This document shows positions 11,036 to 22,659 of a DNA stretch of 64,000 bases, in pieces. Source of the stretch: Gossypium raimondii. Lineage: Eukaryota > Streptophyta > Magnoliopsida > Malvales > Malvaceae. The position numbers and the translations under genes were made by a program. Each line of letters begins with the position of its first letter. Positions within the stretch are counted from its first letter, which is position 1. The notes under the pieces were generated by a model. The model did not search any database, was not told where the DNA came from, and saw only the letters and a list, made by a program, of their open reading frames with translations. The stretch is from the NCBI RefSeq assembly GCF_025698545.1, contig NC_068565.1, positions 6,324,001-6,388,000 on the forward strand, in the 5' to 3' direction.

Positions 11036-11040
11036 TTAAT

Positions 11041-12198
11041 TTTAATATATTAAAATTATGATTATAGTTTAAATTATTTAAAAGATAATAGATAAACTTT
11101 ATATATATTAAATGGTTTAGGATTTAAGGTTTACTTGAAATTTGTTAAATGATGAAATTTTATACAATCAATTAATGCTTTTATATTTAAAAATATTTAA
11201 TCTAAACCATTTGATATATTTAAATATTAGATTTTAAAAATTGATAAATAAATAAAAAAAGTAATAGATTGATATGGATAGGTAACTATCTATTTTGGAT
11301 AGGACCAAATTATAACAAATAAAAATAAAATACAAAACTAAAATCATTCCACATCGAACATCATGGATAATTCTATTAAAATGGAGATTAGATCGAAAAG
11401 AATAATATAAAATTATGATTAACGTCTCAATCTTTAATGAAATTTGATATGTGAGAGATTGATTACTTACATTGGATAATTCTAACTTAATAATTAATTA
11501 CAGCCATTTAATAATTCGTTTTCTTATTAAAATATCGATATTTATTTTGAGAGTACTTGATTTTTTAATAAAAATCTAATTTATAAAAAATAGTTATAAT
11601 AAATATTTTCTAAAATCACATAACTAATAATTTTTAGCAGACAAAACATATTTCACGAAACATCTCTCGTAATGCAATTTATTCTTAATAAAGATTTGTT
11701 TTTGGACGAGAGTTATTCCCGAATAAGGGTTATTTTGATTTGCTCCAAACATGAGTTGTTCTCAACATAAAAATTATTTTAGATAAGAATTATTCCATAA
11801 TGACGCTTTGCATAATTATTCTTGATACGTAGTTATTATAAACAATAATTATTCCAAATTTCGGTTGTTCTCAAATGACAAGCACAATATTAAATACTAA
11901 TTATTCTAAATTAGAGTAATGTTCTAAATGTAATTATTTTCTGAATAAACAGCGGTGCTTTATCATTAAGCACAAATCTCATGAAACATATTTTCTTTTA
12001 TATATTAAAAGATAGAAAAGGTTAACTGCACAATAATTATTGATCATTGATTATTCCTAAGGTGCAATAATCGAATAAAAACATAAAATACCTACGAAAC
12101 TAGCAAGTGAAATTCGGAGAACCAATAGCTTAAATTATAAAGCCTCCAACTATCAATGGAACTAATTTAATTAAGCAAAAATTATAAATAGTAATTAA
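11041..12198. other. AT-rich intergenic DNA
   Basis: Nothing recognisable. Between about 11690 and 11940 a loose motif of the kind TTATTCC/TTGTTCTCAA recurs, which may be an old degenerate tandem repeat. Confidence 0.5.
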
Positions 12199-12207
12199 TA
12201 AGGAAAT

Positions 12208-12680
12208 GGTTAAATTATGATATTAGTCTTTGTACTTTGTGAAAATTATAGATTTAATTTTGTACTTTATTTTGGTCACTTTTAGTCCTTACATTTTCAA
12301 ATTTTAAAATCCCAATCCTCGCCAAATGATAATTGTTAAATTCATTAAGTTCTACGATTTTTAAAATCTAATGTGATAAACATATTCTCATGTGTGATAC
12401 CATGTTAACTTGTTATTTTTCACATATTACTCACTTAAAATTCAATTAATAGATTAATGTTTATCATTTGCGGCAAAACTGGAATTTCAAAATTTGAAAG
12501 TATATGGGAACTTAAAATGATCCAATTGGATGCATAGTATAGGACTAGTAATTGAATTGAATCCAACAAATTCACTGTTATTGCTTGGGTCAGGACTAAA
12601 ATTTCAAAATTTGAATAGTACAAGAACTAAAATTAATCAAATAAATTACAAAATATATGGGCTAATAGCAGAATTTAACC
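12208..12680. mobile_element. Mutator-like MITE, 473 bp
   Basis: The left end GGTTAAATTATGATATTAG and the right end (reverse complement GGTTAAATTCTGCTATTAG) are inverted copies. Flanks are 9-bp near-identical duplications, TAAGGAAAT (12199-12207) and TAAGGAAAA (12681-12689), the size typical of Mutator elements. No coding sequence is visible. Confidence 0.7.
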
Positions 12681-12689
12681 TAAGGAAAA

Positions 12690-13951
12690 CGCTTTCACCT
12701 ACCTGGCAACCATTATTACTAGTGGTTGAATCAGTCAACCATCAGTTGCCGATCCGATCGGTTTTAATTGGTTCAATTAAAAATTAAAAAAATTTCATTC
12801 GGTTGAATCGTCTTTGTTTTCTAGTTGACTGGTTGCTTGGCAAGTGGAGGGAAATAGAAAGGAGTATTGTTAGTTTTAAATTTTACATAAAAGTCAAATC
12901 TTTCTTAGTTGAACCTATCTTAAGGGCTTAGAGTTCAATATTGTTTTTTGCAAAGCTATAATCAGCTGATGTTTCTGCTACAATTAACTGAGTCTGTTTG
13001 TTAAAGGTGGAACATTTGTTCTAGGGTTTAGAGAAGAAGGAAGTAAACTGATTTGAGCTCCAAAGAACTCACCTTAACAACCCGTAAGAGCCCTTCCATT
13101 GCAACTCGATATGGTGTTACTACTGAGAAATTCTTGTAGGTTTTCCTGGAAGTTAAGCTCTTTCTAGTAATTTCATCTCTTGTCAACTTCTAGTAGGTCA
13201 TGTTAAGATAAGTTGGGAAACACCAGTTTCTGTTTTTAAGGTTAGTGAGTAGGAATGGAATGTTTGGGCATGTGTGTTTATGTAACAAGACTTTTTCCAG
13301 TGACATTTGGGTCATTTGCAAGCAAACATATTATATTGTTTATGGATGACAAGGTGACACCGCACATTGCTTTAGATTTCTGGGCATGTTAAGTCTTATC
13401 CTGAAATTTGAATAAAGGAGAAAAAAACATGGAAGTTAAAGAAATCTGGAATTTCAAATATTCTTTAGACGAAACAGCTGGTCCTCGGAATTTCTAGAGA
13501 ATCAACACTTTAGTCGACTATGTATTTTTCCTCGTTCTCACTTATCTAAAACCAGCAAAGAGAAAGGGTAAATAAACCATTATTTAAACAATTTAAATAA
13601 ATTTGTATATTATATTTCGCTGTTCATACTTTCTGTGCTCAATTTCCGTGTTCCACACTGAAACTGTTCCTCGTCGAAGCAACATAATAACATAATCTAG
13701 AAAGAAGATTAAATTTATAAATAAATAATTGTTTTTTCTATACGTAAACAATAAAATATTTACAAATAAAAATATTAAGTAAATTCTGAATTTTATTAAA
13801 TTTAAATCATTTCACCCCATTAAAAATAATGTTTTTTTAATGAGATAGTTTGTGGGAAAAAAAACTCATAGTAAATAGGATATCAATCCACTGAAAATAG
13901 GTTATCATGTAAAAAAATGACTTAACGATAAATTTGGTCACTAATGTATAC
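12690..13951. other. Unassigned intergenic DNA, less AT-rich between 12840 and 13560
   Basis: The base composition of 12840-13560 is closer to transcribed DNA than its surroundings, but there is no open frame of note and I recognise no protein. It could be an old gene or UTR relic. Confidence 0.35.
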
Positions 13952-13962
13952 ATATTTTTGTC

Positions 13963-14364
13963 GACCTGTCCATGGGCCGGGCGGCCCAGCTTGACGGCCT
14001 GCCTGAAATATGAGGGGGGTTTGGGTAAAAATATAGGCCCGAAATATGGGCTTAGGCAAAAAACGAGGCCCGTTTAAAAAATGGGCAAAGCTCGGGCTCA
14101 CCTTTTTTGACCCGGTCTGAATATAATAAATATATTTTTTATTTTTATTTTTTAATTTTAAAATACTTTAAAAATATATTTTTTTATTTTTAAAATATTT
14201 TTTTGTGTTTATTAAAAATTAGGCCGGGCCGGGCCGGGCTCGGGCTTATTATTTTTTCCCGGGCCAGGCTTGGGCAAAATTTAGGCCCATATTTCGGGCC
14301 GAGCCCGGGCCTAAGAGTTGGGCCAAAATTTTTTTCCGAGCCCGGCCAGCACATGGCCAGGTCT
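13963..14364. mobile_element. GC-rich 402-bp non-autonomous element, probably Mutator-like
   Basis: The left end GACCTGTCCATGGGCCGGGC and right end (reverse complement AGACCTGGCCATGTGCTGGC) are imperfect inverted copies. Both flanks carry the 11-bp direct repeat ATATTTTTGTC (13952-13962 and 14365-14375). The interior has strings of GGGCC/GGCCC, unlike the AT-rich surroundings. A related, partly deleted copy lies near 45.7 kb. Confidence 0.7.
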
Positions 14365-14375
14365 ATATTTTTGTC

Positions 14376-16600
14376 AAAATAGCTCTAATTGTATTTTTTT
14401 AGTGTTTTTGGCCATCAGGCATCAACTATTGTTCTTTTTTTCAATATGTTATTTCTAGCAGATTTAATTAATAAATTTAATATTTCAAATTTTCTTCTTT
14501 CTAAAGGTTTCAATCTATTATACGTTTGTTTACTGAGAAATTTTTCTACGGAGTTAATTTTTTAGATAATTATGTTTATTTTCTTTAAATTAAGAGTTTT
14601 TTAATTTAATGTATTATTTATTTATTTTATTATTTTCCTACAGACAACCTGATCCTTAAATTGATCTAAAATAAAATGATAAAGCTTAAAAGGATTTGCT
14701 TTTAGAATATTTTTTAAATCAGGAATAAATTTACATTTAAAAGAGAATTTTTTCATCAATTGTATTTTTTAATAATATACAAAAATTTTTCTTAAAATAG
14801 CTATTCTCAATTTCGAATGAGTAATTCTTGCAAGGCATCGAGAAAATGTGAAATAAAAAATATTGTTGAACAGGGTTCCTAGTTTAAATAATTCCTCATC
14901 TCTTCCAAAATTTGAAGTTTAGTAAAATGAAGTTTGTTTCCAATAATTTTAAATTATTCTTTTCCAATTATTTTTCAGATTTGACTTTGTTTTATATTAA
15001 ATTAAAATAATCTAATTTAATTATAAACATTAAATTATTTTTCTAAAATTTTTAATAATCTCATTGTATGTTCTAATAATATATTTTCTTCTAACACAAT
15101 GTAAAAAATATCCATAGTCTCTTTCCAACCCATAAATAAGAAGATAATGCATTGAAATGCACTCAAATCAAGTTAAGACTCGATCGACAAATTTTGTTAA
15201 ATCTTAAAATATCATTATTCCACTTATTTTACTATGTGCAACTCACATGGGTATCTATTTACACGTATTTTTCTTGTAAATTGGGTAAACTCAAAACTGC
15301 TTTTATGTAAATATTAAATGTATGGATTATAATTTATTTATTTTGGATAGTATCGTCTAGTCAGCAAATCTCAAAATTAACCCAAAGAAAAATATAACAT
15401 TATTTTACCATCTCATTAAAATATTCTATGTTAATTTAAGGTCAAAAAAAATTTAAATTTTGTGTGTTGTCACATTCTTCTAGATGTTCATTATATTATT
15501 ATTATTTTACTATATAACTGTTTTAAGTAAGCAGAAATTGCAGAATTTCTTTGTTTTGGTTTGATTGGAAAGAGAGAAAGAAAAGAAAAGAAAAGAAAAG
15601 TAACAGATGAAATTTTTTAAGTAGAATGATCTGATAACTTCTTTTTCTGCTGCATAAATTAGAAAGTAATTTATTTATATAGATGTAAAATTATAGTAAT
15701 TTTATATTTTTTATTGTTTTTATGATTAATATTTTAATAATTCATACATTAAACTTTTTATATAATTGTACTTATTATGTACGTAAAATTTTAAACTGAT
15801 TTAATATTTCTATTATATCAATCTAAAATACTTTATAAATTAATATTTTATTAAATGAATGAAAATTTTTTTGCCTAGCATCGAATTTGACATGCGTGAT
15901 TTATATAAATGGAATAATAAATTTAACAATTGGATTGTTAAAATAATAATAGTACAAATAATACGAAAATAAATCATTCCCATTTAATATATATTATTTC
16001 ATTAAAGAAGCTTTAGTACAGTTGGTAAAAGAGTTTTGGGTTCAAAGTACTTATCATGTCCAATCGTGAGTTAATTTGTAATTTGGATTTGTTCTAGTTC
16101 GTAACATTTTGTACTGTAATGGGTTGTTTATTTATTCTAATTCTTAATGTGTTTTTACTGTAATAACGTGAGGTGTGAATTGTATTTTATCTTTCTAATT
16201 ATACATTTTGTGCATTTTCAAGAATTTATTTATTCAATATAAATAATTTTTTATTATATCTAATATTATTGGAATTAATAAAATGCAAACAAAAGAGCAT
16301 TTCAGTTGCTAATTTTGTTATTTTCTTTATTTCTGCATATATTATTTTCCCACCTTAACTCAAAGAATTTAATTTCTAATTTGATTTGTTAAAATCTTTT
16401 TTTAATTTCTCTACATATATATATATATATATATATTTCCTTTATAAATTAAATTTTACGTAAATTTCAATTCTAGTCCTTATATTTATCTTTATTTATC
16501 AATTATCTTTTTTTAGGAAGCCTAATTTTACCTAATTAGAAAAAAAAAAAAAAAACCAAAAACGGTCTGAATAGAAAAAAAAATGAAAACAAATGACTGC
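14376..16600. other. AT-rich intergenic DNA upstream of the RMA gene
   Basis: No coding region seen. It contains a (GAAAA)n run near 15575-15600 and an (AT)n run at 16414-16436. Confidence 0.55.
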
Positions 16601-16660
16601 TGGGTGTACTCCGCAGGCCGCAGCTGTTTCTCTTTTTCACCCACTGAAAATAAAAAGAAA

Positions 16661-16670
16661 CCACGTGTCC
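16661..16670 (+). promoter_or_regulatory. G-box/ABRE element upstream of the RMA gene
   Basis: CCACGTGTCC contains the CACGTG core; on the minus strand it reads GACACGTGG, the abscisic-acid response element form. It sits 12 bp before the TATA box. bZIP factors of the ABF/AREB type would be the expected binders. Confidence 0.6.
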
Positions 16671-16681
16671 CTCATTTGCTC

Positions 16682-16688
16682 TATAAAT
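16682..16688 (+). promoter_or_regulatory. TATA box of the RMA gene
   Basis: TATAAAT lies between a G-box and a CT-rich leader, about 170 bp before the 5'UTR intron donor (GTAAGT at 16860). Confidence 0.65.
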
Positions 16689-17505
16689 ATGAATCTCTCC
16701 CTTTCCTTCTCTTATTTCACCTATTAAAGTCACTCTCATCCGAAGGATAAATATACCCAAAAAGAGAAACCGCAAAAACAAAGCTCGGAAATCCTGGTTT
16801 TTTTTTTCAAAGTTAAAACCCAGTTTTCATTTTGGTCTGTTTCAGCTTCCTCTTTACCTGTAAGTTATATCTCCATCTATGTTGCAATTTCTATTGCTTT
16901 ATTTATTTGTTTCGGGGTGTATTTGTTTAATCATGTTTTTGGTGTTTTGGGGGTGATTTTTTTTTTGGGGGGATGATTTTTTGTGTACATAATGATAAAG
17001 AATGGGTTTCTTTTTTTCATTTTCAATTTGGGTGCTTGAATTTGTTGAATATTTTTAAGAAACTTTTTTTCTTGAAAGAGGAGGAAGAGGAAAGAAATGG
17101 GAATAAAGAAGAATGCAATTTGGTTATATATAGCTTAGAGAATTGATGTTTGTTCCATTAGTTTCCTAGCTATTAGTGTTAGAAAAAACTGAGTTTTTCT
17201 AAATGAAAATATGTAAACTTTCTTCAAGAATTGCTTCTTTTCTTTTTTTATTTAAGGTTTTCTCTTCGAAAGGTTCTAATTTGGTTTATATTGCTATGAT
17301 GATCATAAAGATTCTCTGTTTTTGTTGCATACAAACTTTTATTTTTCATATATCTATTTGATCATCTGAATTTAAAGTAGCAAATTAATGTATTTACAAT
17401 TAATTTATATAATCAACTTGGTATCTCTGTATTTCCAATGGTCCTCTGTTTTTATGATTTGCTTACATGTTTATACCTATATCTGAACTGTTTACATCTT
17501 GCAGA

Positions 17506-18282
17506 ATGGCTATGGAACCAAACTTCTTTGAACAAGAATCACATTTCGAGTCTGATGGAGATATTTCACTCAAGAACAAATGGAATCCAATACCAGAACC
17601 AACAAAAGACCTAGAAAAAGATTCCAGCTGTTTCGATTGCAGCATTTGCTTCGAGTCAGCACAAGAGCCAGTAGTCACCCTCTGTGGTCACTTGTATTGC
17701 TGGCCTTGCATTTACAAGTGGCTTAATGTCCAAACTTCTTCCCTCGATACAGACCCGCGACAGAAGAACTGCCCCGTGTGCAAGGCAAGCATCTCTTCCG
17801 GTTCATTGGTTCCCCTCTACGGTCACGGCACATCTTCACATTCTCAACCCAAGAATCCACAGTCAGATCTGAACATTCCCCAAAGACCACCTCCTTCTAC
17901 ATCGAACATGACCGCCCCTTCTTCGCATCTAAATCAACAGCTTCACGAAAACTTTTTCCATTCTCAGTCTCAAGCATTTCATAACCAGCAATACTTCCCA
18001 CCTTATGGAGGATATGCAACCTTGGCATCATCCGACCTTAGTGGAATACCGATGACGAATTTCTTCCATCCGATGATCGGAACTTTGGGAGAAATGGTGT
18101 ATGCTAGAATATTTGGGAGCTCAAACACAAGTATGTTTGCTTACCCTAACCAAGCGTCTTACCCATTAATCAGGAATAACAATCTTAGGATGAGAAGGCA
18201 GGAAATTCAGGTTGACAAATCTCTTAGTAGAGTATCCATGTTTCTTTTCTGTTGCATCATTCTTTGTCTTCTCTTGTTTTGA
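17506..18282 (+). CDS. RMA-type RING E3 ubiquitin ligase, ER membrane anchored
   Basis: This is a 258-residue protein. A C3HC4 RING domain at residues 45-92 (C45, C48, C60, H62, C65, C68, C89, C92) recruits an E2 ubiquitin-conjugating enzyme, and a hydrophobic tail at about 242-258 (VSMFLFCCIILCLLLF) is a C-terminal membrane anchor. RING near the N-terminus plus a tail anchor is the layout of plant RMA1/RMA2/RMA3, known to act at the endoplasmic reticulum, for example on aquaporin trafficking under drought. The start ATG is two bases after a splice acceptor (TTGCAG ending 17504); an intron of 645 bp (16860-17504) lies in the 5'UTR, so the longer frame opening at 17467 is intronic. The middle (100-200) is rich in Ser, Pro, Gln and His. 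Which RMA paralogue it is cannot be told from sequence alone. Confidence 0.9.
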   Translation: MAMEPNFFEQESHFESDGDISLKNKWNPIPEPTKDLEKDSSCFDCSICFESAQEPVVTLCGHLYCWPCIYKWLNVQTSSLDTDPRQKNCPVCKASISSGSLVPLYGHGTSSHSQPKNPQSDLNIPQRPPPSTSNMTAPSSHLNQQLHENFFHSQSQAFHNQQYFPPYGGYATLASSDLSGIPMTNFFHPMIGTLGEMVYARIFGSSNTSMFAYPNQASYPLIRNNNLRMRRQEIQVDKSLSRVSMFLFCCIILCLLLF

Positions 18283-19938
18283 GAAGTAATGAATTTGAGC
18301 TTGTATAGTTGCAAACAAAATTTGTGAGGAACCCAAATGTCAAGGTTTCTCTTAAAGATATTTGTATGTATATAGTACGCTCATTTTTTAAGAACTGGGA
18401 GTCTGAATCCTCCATAGAAACTGTTTAGCAGCAAATCAAGTCCCAAACTCTTATTAAGGGTTTTGCCTTGGGATGTATATGCTTTTGTACGTCACTTTGA
18501 AGTTTCCATTATTACAAATATATTCATTCCCCCATTTTATCAATCCTTGCTTTAATTTATCTCTCCACTTCAAAATATAATATTGAAAAGATGTTTTGCA
18601 GTTGATTTTGTCATATATATAACAAAATGAAGAGTTGATCAAGTAAAAGTTGAAACAAAGACCAAGGGTTCTGATCATCTAGATTCCCTGCCGAAATTGA
18701 CTATAATCACTTGGAGACAAGCTTTTGATTATAAAAAGTTTCATGGATGAAGGATTGCTTTCTTTCATTCTTTTATTTATTGAGGTGGTTGGTGTCCCCT
18801 TTTCACCTAATAAAAACTCAATTATTTCCTTTCATTACCCTTTTTATTCATATGGTACAATGAAAAGAAAGATAAGCCCCACAAATTGATGCCAATGTTG
18901 CCTAACTTTCAAGAATCTTAAAAAACAATTGTTGTATAATTAATATTTCAACTTATATTTTTAAGAATTTAGTTCATATTGGTTTAATTGTTATCACGTT
19001 AAATTGTTTATACTTTTTTACGTTAGAAAAAATACAGCAAAATAGCAACTATAAGGTAAAGAAAACGCCAATGGGAGACATTGGATATAGTAGCAAGATC
19101 AACATTAAGTAATTCTTGGACTGAGACCGGAGGTTCTTCAAACAGCTCAAGCTGCTGTAATTTAAGCTAACAATTTTATTTGAAATTTGTCTATCAAATT
19201 TAACTTTGTGATATTTTGAAATAAGAAAATATTTACTCGGTATGCCATGTAACAAAGAATGACTAAAAGAATTTTAACACTGTTAACAATTATTGTACTT
19301 GGATTTTTGAAATTGAGAAGTAACTGTATTAAATTATTATAAATATAAATAAAAGGACTAAATTTCAAATGTAGAAAGAATACAGGGACTTGGAGTATAT
19401 ATTAACATTGTTACATTTTCCATAGAAGAAAAACAACTATCAGTTTAAGATGAAATTGTTCCCTACAGCTGAGTTGACCCCTTCAATAAGAAACATAAAC
19501 TTTCTTCCCCTTAACATGCATGGAATATATATATTGAAATTAGTTCGAAACGTGGTCTAAAGAAGAAGTTTGAAGCTACCCTTTTTCACATGACCATGAA
19601 TATGAAGCTTCCAAATTTGATTTCCTTTCTGAAAATATTTTAGTCGGTGATCGTATCATTTGTCAAATTTGCAAACTGATCTTTTTGCCCAAAATTTTTT
19701 TTCTCTTACCTTTATGAAGTGATGCTCCCACGAAACATCTTGACATTTTAGAATTAAGTTTTTTTTCAGCACTTATTTTTCTATTTATTTGGTACATGTT
19801 ATACATTATATGCTAGTTTTTGGCATGAATTAAAAGTTAAAAATGGGATTTATTTGAATAAAAAGAATTTCAAAATTTATACGTAGATAAATTATGGATC
19901 GTTTCAGATTTAATAAATGGTAGTATATATTCAACCAT
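18283..19938. other. Intergenic DNA downstream of the RMA gene
   Basis: The first few hundred bases are probably the RMA 3'UTR. No other coding region or clear element is visible. Confidence 0.5.
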
Positions 19939-20346
19939 TTGGATCAAACGAATTGGATGGAAAGTTTCAGGAAATGTATCGAGAGAGGCTCTATTCTTAA
20001 GTCCGAGTTATGGGCTATTTTAAGTGAACTAGAAGTGGCTCGATTGAGGAATTATAGTAAGGTTATTGTTGAAAGTGACTGCATGGATGCTGTTGAGATG
20101 ATAATGGAAAGTTACGTGAATTCTCCTTCAATGGCCCTTGTACGAAGGATTAATGAAGTCAGAAGATAGTTAGAAGAAGTTAAGTTCCAATTTGTTCCAA
20201 GAGAGGGTAATATGATAGTAAATTGGTTTGCTAAATCAGCCTCGATTGATGATGTTGAACTTACTATTTTTGAGTTTCCTAGCTTAACAATTAGGAAATT
20301 GTTGTTAGAAGATGAACTTGGTGCATCACATGTAAGATTTATTTGA
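19939..20346 (+). pseudogene. RNase H-like (RVT_3) domain relic
   Basis: The translation GSILKSELWAILSELEVARL followed by KVIVESDCMDAVEMI and, after one in-frame stop (20167-20169), VKFQFVPREGNMIVNWFAKSA is the pattern of the RNase H-like domain found at the end of plant LINE elements and as stray single-domain genes. The E of KSELWA and the D of ESDCMDA match conserved positions. The N-terminal strand with the first catalytic Asp is missing and no reverse transcriptase lies upstream. It is therefore a fragment, with a second one near 61.3 kb. Confidence 0.75.
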
Positions 20347-20984
20347 TCTAAAGGCAGTTAATTGTATTCTTTTAATAACTTGTATAATCAATTTTTGAAC
20401 AGATTTTAAATTGCACAAGTCAGTATAATATATATAAATTTTGATTATATCATAACGAGTTTCATGGTATATATTTGAAGTGGTACTCAAATTACAATAG
20501 ACTCACATCATCTTCACTTTTACTCACTCCAAGTAATATCACATTTCGAACATAAATACTACTCCAATTTGAACAACAAATTCTGATCCGACCAAGCTCC
20601 AATGATTTCTTAAAACGTTGGTCTAAAGTCAGAGCTAATTTATCACCGACGGACAGCCTTAAAAATGTCCCCAAAGCAAAGTCTATTAACATTAACCATC
20701 ACATGCACATGTTTTTCTCGTCTTTAAAAGATTCTCAACCCCTAACTGTAATAAAAGTACAATTCTCCCGTACTTTATTTGTATAGGACGTGAAAGCAAA
20801 ATTAAAAAAAAAAATACAACGCGTTTTTCTTTCTCTTTTTTTTTTCATATTCATATTTTTTTCTATTTTTAACCAATTATTTCGAAGATAATAATGGAAT
20901 TGAAATAAATAAACAAAAATAAATAAGAATTTTAGATCTAGATTGTAATAATATATAATCACCGACAAACCGCGTTTGGGAGCC

Positions 20985-20990
20985 TATAAA
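20985..20990 (+). promoter_or_regulatory. TATA box of the expansin gene
   Basis: TATAAA lies 72 bp before the chosen start codon, a spacing that fits a short 5'UTR. The ATG directly behind it (20991) is out of frame and closes quickly, so it is not the expansin start. Confidence 0.55.
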
Positions 20991-21061
20991 ATGGAAGCTC
21001 TTTGTTCAAGAATTTTCGTGAAGTTAAAGAAAAATTTGTTGATTGGTTAGAGAGAAAATTA

Positions 21062-22659
21062 ATGGGGCCTTTCATCATTCCTTTTGTTAAGGTTTGGCTA
21101 TTGTTTTTCATTGTTGGCACCATTTTTGGAGCAGTTAATGGTTGGTTTAATGCTCATGCAACGTTCTATGGGGCTGACCAAAGTCCCTTTTCTCTTGGTA
21201 AGCCTACATTTTCTAATGGATAATTAATTTCATAAATTTCTATTTTTTCATTATCGATTAAGTTTTAATTTTATTAATATTATTATTATAATAATTAAAA
21301 TATATGAGTTTAAACATTTTTTTCGATTTAAGGATTAATAAAAATTTATGACATGGTATAAAATTTATATTTATCTTCTTTTAAGAATAATAAATCCAAT
21401 AATCTTATACTTATAATTAAAAGCATTTGCATGACTATTTCTTTTATATATGTATTTTAGTGTGAGATTATTTTGTCTTGATTTGAATAGAACGGTAATT
21501 AAAATTCTCATCGAGACACTTATTTGACACGGATTTGAACCAACCATCTCTTACCTCTAATATTGTATTGAAAAAAATATTTATTATGAATTTTATTTCA
21601 AGTTCTTATAAAAAGTTTTTGTCGTAAATAAATATATAGGCTCAACTCTTTTTGAAAAATAAAGTTTGTATTTGTTATATTATTTTGAAGTGAACATACT
21701 ATAACTCAAATAATGTCATAAAATATGGAACTTTCTGAATTAAATATTATATATATATATAGATAGATAGATAATTATCTATTGATATGTTTCTTTTCCC
21801 TAGAAATGCCAAAATAAATTTGGGTGCCCACCCAATAATTAAAATTGGGGGATATTTGAACTTTCAATATATATATACTTACACCAAAAATATATATATA
21901 TATATACACTTTTACAAATTATTAATTGGATGATGATATTATTATAGGGGGAGCCTGTGGATATGATAACACTTTGCATGCTGGATTCGGAGCAAACACA
22001 GCAGCACTGAGTGGTGCACTTTTCAGAGATGGCGAGGCTTGTGGTGCTTGCTACCAACTCAGGTGCGATTACCGGGCCGACCCGAAGTGGTGCCTCCGTC
22101 GTGCTAGTGTCACCATAACGGCCACCAACTTTTGTCCTTCCAACAACAACGGAGGGTGGTGCAATCCCCCTCATCACCATTTCGACATGTCATTGCCTGC
22201 CTTCCTTCGCATCGCTCGCCACGGGGATGAAGGTATTGTTCCGGTCCTTTATCGGAGGTACGATTAACATTTTTGCATACCATTACCAATAATCTTAATA
22301 AGATTGTGCTTTTAAAATTTGTTTTTTCATTATTTGATTTTCGAAGGGTGCCATGCAAGAGGAGAGGCGGAGTCCGGTTCACCTTGAAAGGGCAATCGAG
22401 TTTCAACATGGTGATGATCACGAACGTCGGTGGCAGCGGCAACGTGAAGGCGGCATGGATAAGGGGGTCGAGAACCAGAACATGGCTGCCTATGAATAGG
22501 AATTGGGGTGCAAATTGGCAAAGCAGCATTGATCTAAGAAACCAAAGACTGTCTTTTAAGCTCACTTTGGTGGATGGCAAAACATTGGAATTTCTCAATG
22601 TTGTCCCTTCGACGTGGAAGTTTGGCCAAACCTTTGCTTCAATACGACAGTTCTTTTAA
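21062..22659 (+). CDS. Alpha-expansin (EXPA family), cell-wall loosening protein
   Basis: There are three exons: 21062-21197, 21948-22257 and 22347-22659, all with GT-AG introns, giving 252 residues, normal for the family. Residues 1-26 are a hydrophobic signal peptide. The double-psi barrel domain follows ([11 protein letters not shown] at 27-37, the HFD motif at 123-125, eight cysteines at 49, 77, 80, 85, 94, 108, 117 and 152), then the carbohydrate-binding domain from about 155 ([11 protein letters not shown]-like segment reads [12 protein letters not shown]). Expansins loosen cellulose-hemicellulose contacts in the wall without hydrolysis. The frame is open upstream of the ATG at 21062 but offers no earlier in-frame ATG. 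Intron 1 holds AT and GATA microsatellites. The sequence is a little unusual, with a shortened loop before GGWCNPP and basic stretches, and may belong to an EXPA12-like clade; I am not sure of the paralogue. Confidence 0.9.

Larger units (their letters stand above)
9883..11040 (+). mobile_element. CACTA (En/Spm) transposon terminus with subterminal hairpins, partial
   Basis: It begins CACTACACCAAAATAGGC, the expected form of a CACTA terminal repeat. A run of inverted TAGCGGCG/CGCCGCTA motifs follows, as in the subterminal repeats where CACTA transposases bind, then AT-rich DNA with a 289-bp tandem repeat. No matching GTGTAGTG end was found within the next few kb, so this is a truncated or rearranged element; the right edge is approximate. 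No transposase coding is present. Confidence 0.75.

Noticed and set aside
22110-22598. 162-codon minus-strand open frame across the expansin
   Set aside because: It is antisense to expansin exons 2 and 3 and their intron; the plus-strand gene explains the coding signal.
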